From: Polytrichum commune
Taxonomy: Eukaryota > Streptophyta > Polytrichopsida > Polytrichales > Polytrichaceae
Direction: 5' to 3'
DNA length: 21,800 nucleotides
Assembly: GCA_950295325.1 (NCBI GenBank)
Contig: CATNTY010000011.1
Location: 1-21,800, forward strand
A program made the position numbers and the translations under genes. The notes under the pieces are model-generated. The model was not told the origin of the DNA. It did not search any database and saw nothing but the letters and a program-made list of their open reading frames with translations. Shown here piece by piece: positions 20,964 to 21,800 of the stretch; position 1 is the first letter of the stretch; every line of letters starts with the position of its first letter.

Positions 20964-21800
20964 GGGTTGTCTTCCTGGTCGGGTCGGGAGTCGAGGTCGG
21001 CGCGCTTTCGACTTCGAAGCCGACCAAGCCGTAGCCGGTGAGCATCGGAGCGTAGTAGTGACGCTGCACGCGCTTGATCGACCCCCCGTATTCGGCGAGC
21101 GCTCCGCGCATGGCGAGCCAGACCATCATCTCGACCGATTCCGCGCCACCGCGCTGGATGAAGTCGGCATGCGACGCAATGGCCAGGCGCTGCGGATTCG
21201 ACTCGATGAGATCGAGGAACCTGTTGTCCCAGGCCGGATTGGTGAAGCCGAAGCTCTTGCCGTGCAATTGATGCGACAGCCCGCCGGTGGCCATCACGAC
21301 CACCCGCGAGTCGTCTTCGAGGCTGCGAATCGCGCGGCCCACGGCCTGCCCGATCCGCCAGCAGCGCATGGGCGTGGGCAGAGGCTCGACGATCACGTTC
21401 ACCGCGATAGGAATGACCCGCACGGTCCAGGGCGGGTCGGTGATCAGCGGCAGCACCGACAGCACGCCGTGATCGAGCTCCATCTGCTGGCAGAGGGTCA
21501 GATCGAACTCGTCCTCGACGAGGCTTCGGGCGATGTGCGCCGCGGCCCGCGGGGCGCCCGGGACGGGCGGCAACGACCGCACGCCGCGGCCTTCGTCGGC
21601 CGGCGGCATCGACTCGCACATGCCGATGGCGAACGTCGGATAGGCGTCGAGCTGGAACCGGTTCAGGTGATCGTTGTAGAAGATCACGAGCGTGTCGACG
21701 CGGTTTCGGCCGATCCATTCCTTCACGGGATGAAAGGCGTCGAAGAACGGCTTCCACTCGGGACGGTCGCAGTGGCCCGCGTCGAAAGCGAAGGCGATGG
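20956..21800 (-). CDS. Class III extradiol dioxygenase, LigB type (partial, 5' end beyond window)
   Basis: The reading frame runs uninterrupted to the right edge, so the N-terminus with the first metal histidine is missing. The visible part resembles the LigB catalytic subunit of protocatechuate 4,5-dioxygenase: VIFYNDHLNRF (second His), PTFAIGMCESMPPADEGRG, QQMELDHGVLSVLP, IPIAVNVIVEPLPTP, MATGGLSHQLHG (catalytic His) and GGAESVEMMVWLAMRGAL (Glu ligand). It ends with a short, variable Thr/Pro tail. LigB-type enzymes normally pair with a small LigA subunit, which is not downstream here and may lie upstream. It is followed directly by ridA and then by a second extradiol dioxygenase. Confidence 0.88.
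   Translation of the reverse strand, partial: IAFAFDAGHCDRPEWKPFFDAFHPVKEWIGRNRVDTLVIFYNDHLNRFQLDAYPTFAIGMCESMPPADEGRGVRSLPPVPGAPRAAAHIARSLVEDEFDLTLCQQMELDHGVLSVLPLITDPPWTVRVIPIAVNVIVEPLPTPMRCWRIGQAVGRAIRSLEDDSRVVVMATGGLSHQLHGKSFGFTNPAWDNRFLDLIESNPQRLAIASHADFIQRGGAESVEMMVWLAMRGALAEYGGSIKRVQRHYYAPMLTGYGLVGFEVESAPTSTPDPTRKTTHA

Noticed and set aside
20882-21757. 291-codon minus-strand frame overlapping the LigB-type gene
   Set aside because: It is a different frame of the same strand, Arg-rich and featureless, whereas the LigB frame shows conserved ligands.
1-21800. CRISPR array
   Set aside because: No regularly spaced repeats of 23-47 bases were found; the only tight repeats are the TGGGACA cluster, the IS ends and the hicAB operators.

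Overview
The window looks like accessory-rich chromosome from a GC-rich proteobacterium, most likely a betaproteobacterium of the Burkholderiales type. This is inferred from base composition, codon use and gene content; no rRNA or housekeeping gene is present to settle it.

Layout. (1) Positions 1-2766 are the distal end of an integrated element. They hold ardC, a Sak3/DUF1071-type single-strand annealing protein and a YqaJ-type exonuclease, then a cluster of TGGGACA repeats and a 48-bp 3' fragment of tRNA-Asn that marks the attachment site. The intact tRNA and the integrase should lie left of the window. (2) Positions 2767-5225 hold the tRNA-type terminator and small unrecognised genes: two tiny membrane proteins, a three-gene minus-strand operon, and a protein with a HEPN-like R-x4-H motif. 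(3) Positions 5226-8263 are a MaoP/DUF413-family gene cut by a complete IS21-family element (5631-8014) with 6-bp target duplications. (4) Positions 8286-9054 hold a VOC-fold protein and a broken paralogue of a small gene from region 2. (5) Positions 8968-10956 are an AT-richer three-gene minus-strand operon led by a TIGR04255-family protein. (6) Positions 11111-12093 are scrambled: a frameshifted, truncated histidine kinase fused to a duplicated scrap of a hicB-DUF4236 junction. (7) Positions 12330-13010 encode an SRAP (YedK/HMCES-like) protein. (8) Positions 13011-15355 are a compact minus-strand run: hicA, hicB, DUF4236 membrane protein, SpoT-like HD hydrolase, and a membrane/helical protein split by an in-frame TAA, with a well-formed promoter and operator in front. 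(9) Positions 15424-16110 hold a 5'-truncated small gene and a decayed IS3-family transposase. (10) Positions 16275-21800 are an aromatic catabolism cluster: MFS transporter, alpha/beta hydrolase, divergent GntR regulator, MhpB-like extradiol dioxygenase, RidA-family protein, and a LigB-type extradiol dioxygenase that runs off the right edge.

How the genes work together. The left element carries an antirestriction protein and a two-component recombinase, as expected of a transferred element. The right cluster reads as ring cleavage (LigB and MhpB types), deamination or clean-up of a reactive enamine (RidA), C-C hydrolysis and uptake under GntR control. The middle has the layered look of an integration hot spot. 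Its best candidates for unstudied multi-gene systems are the TIGR04255 operon and the hicAB-DUF4236-HD operon.
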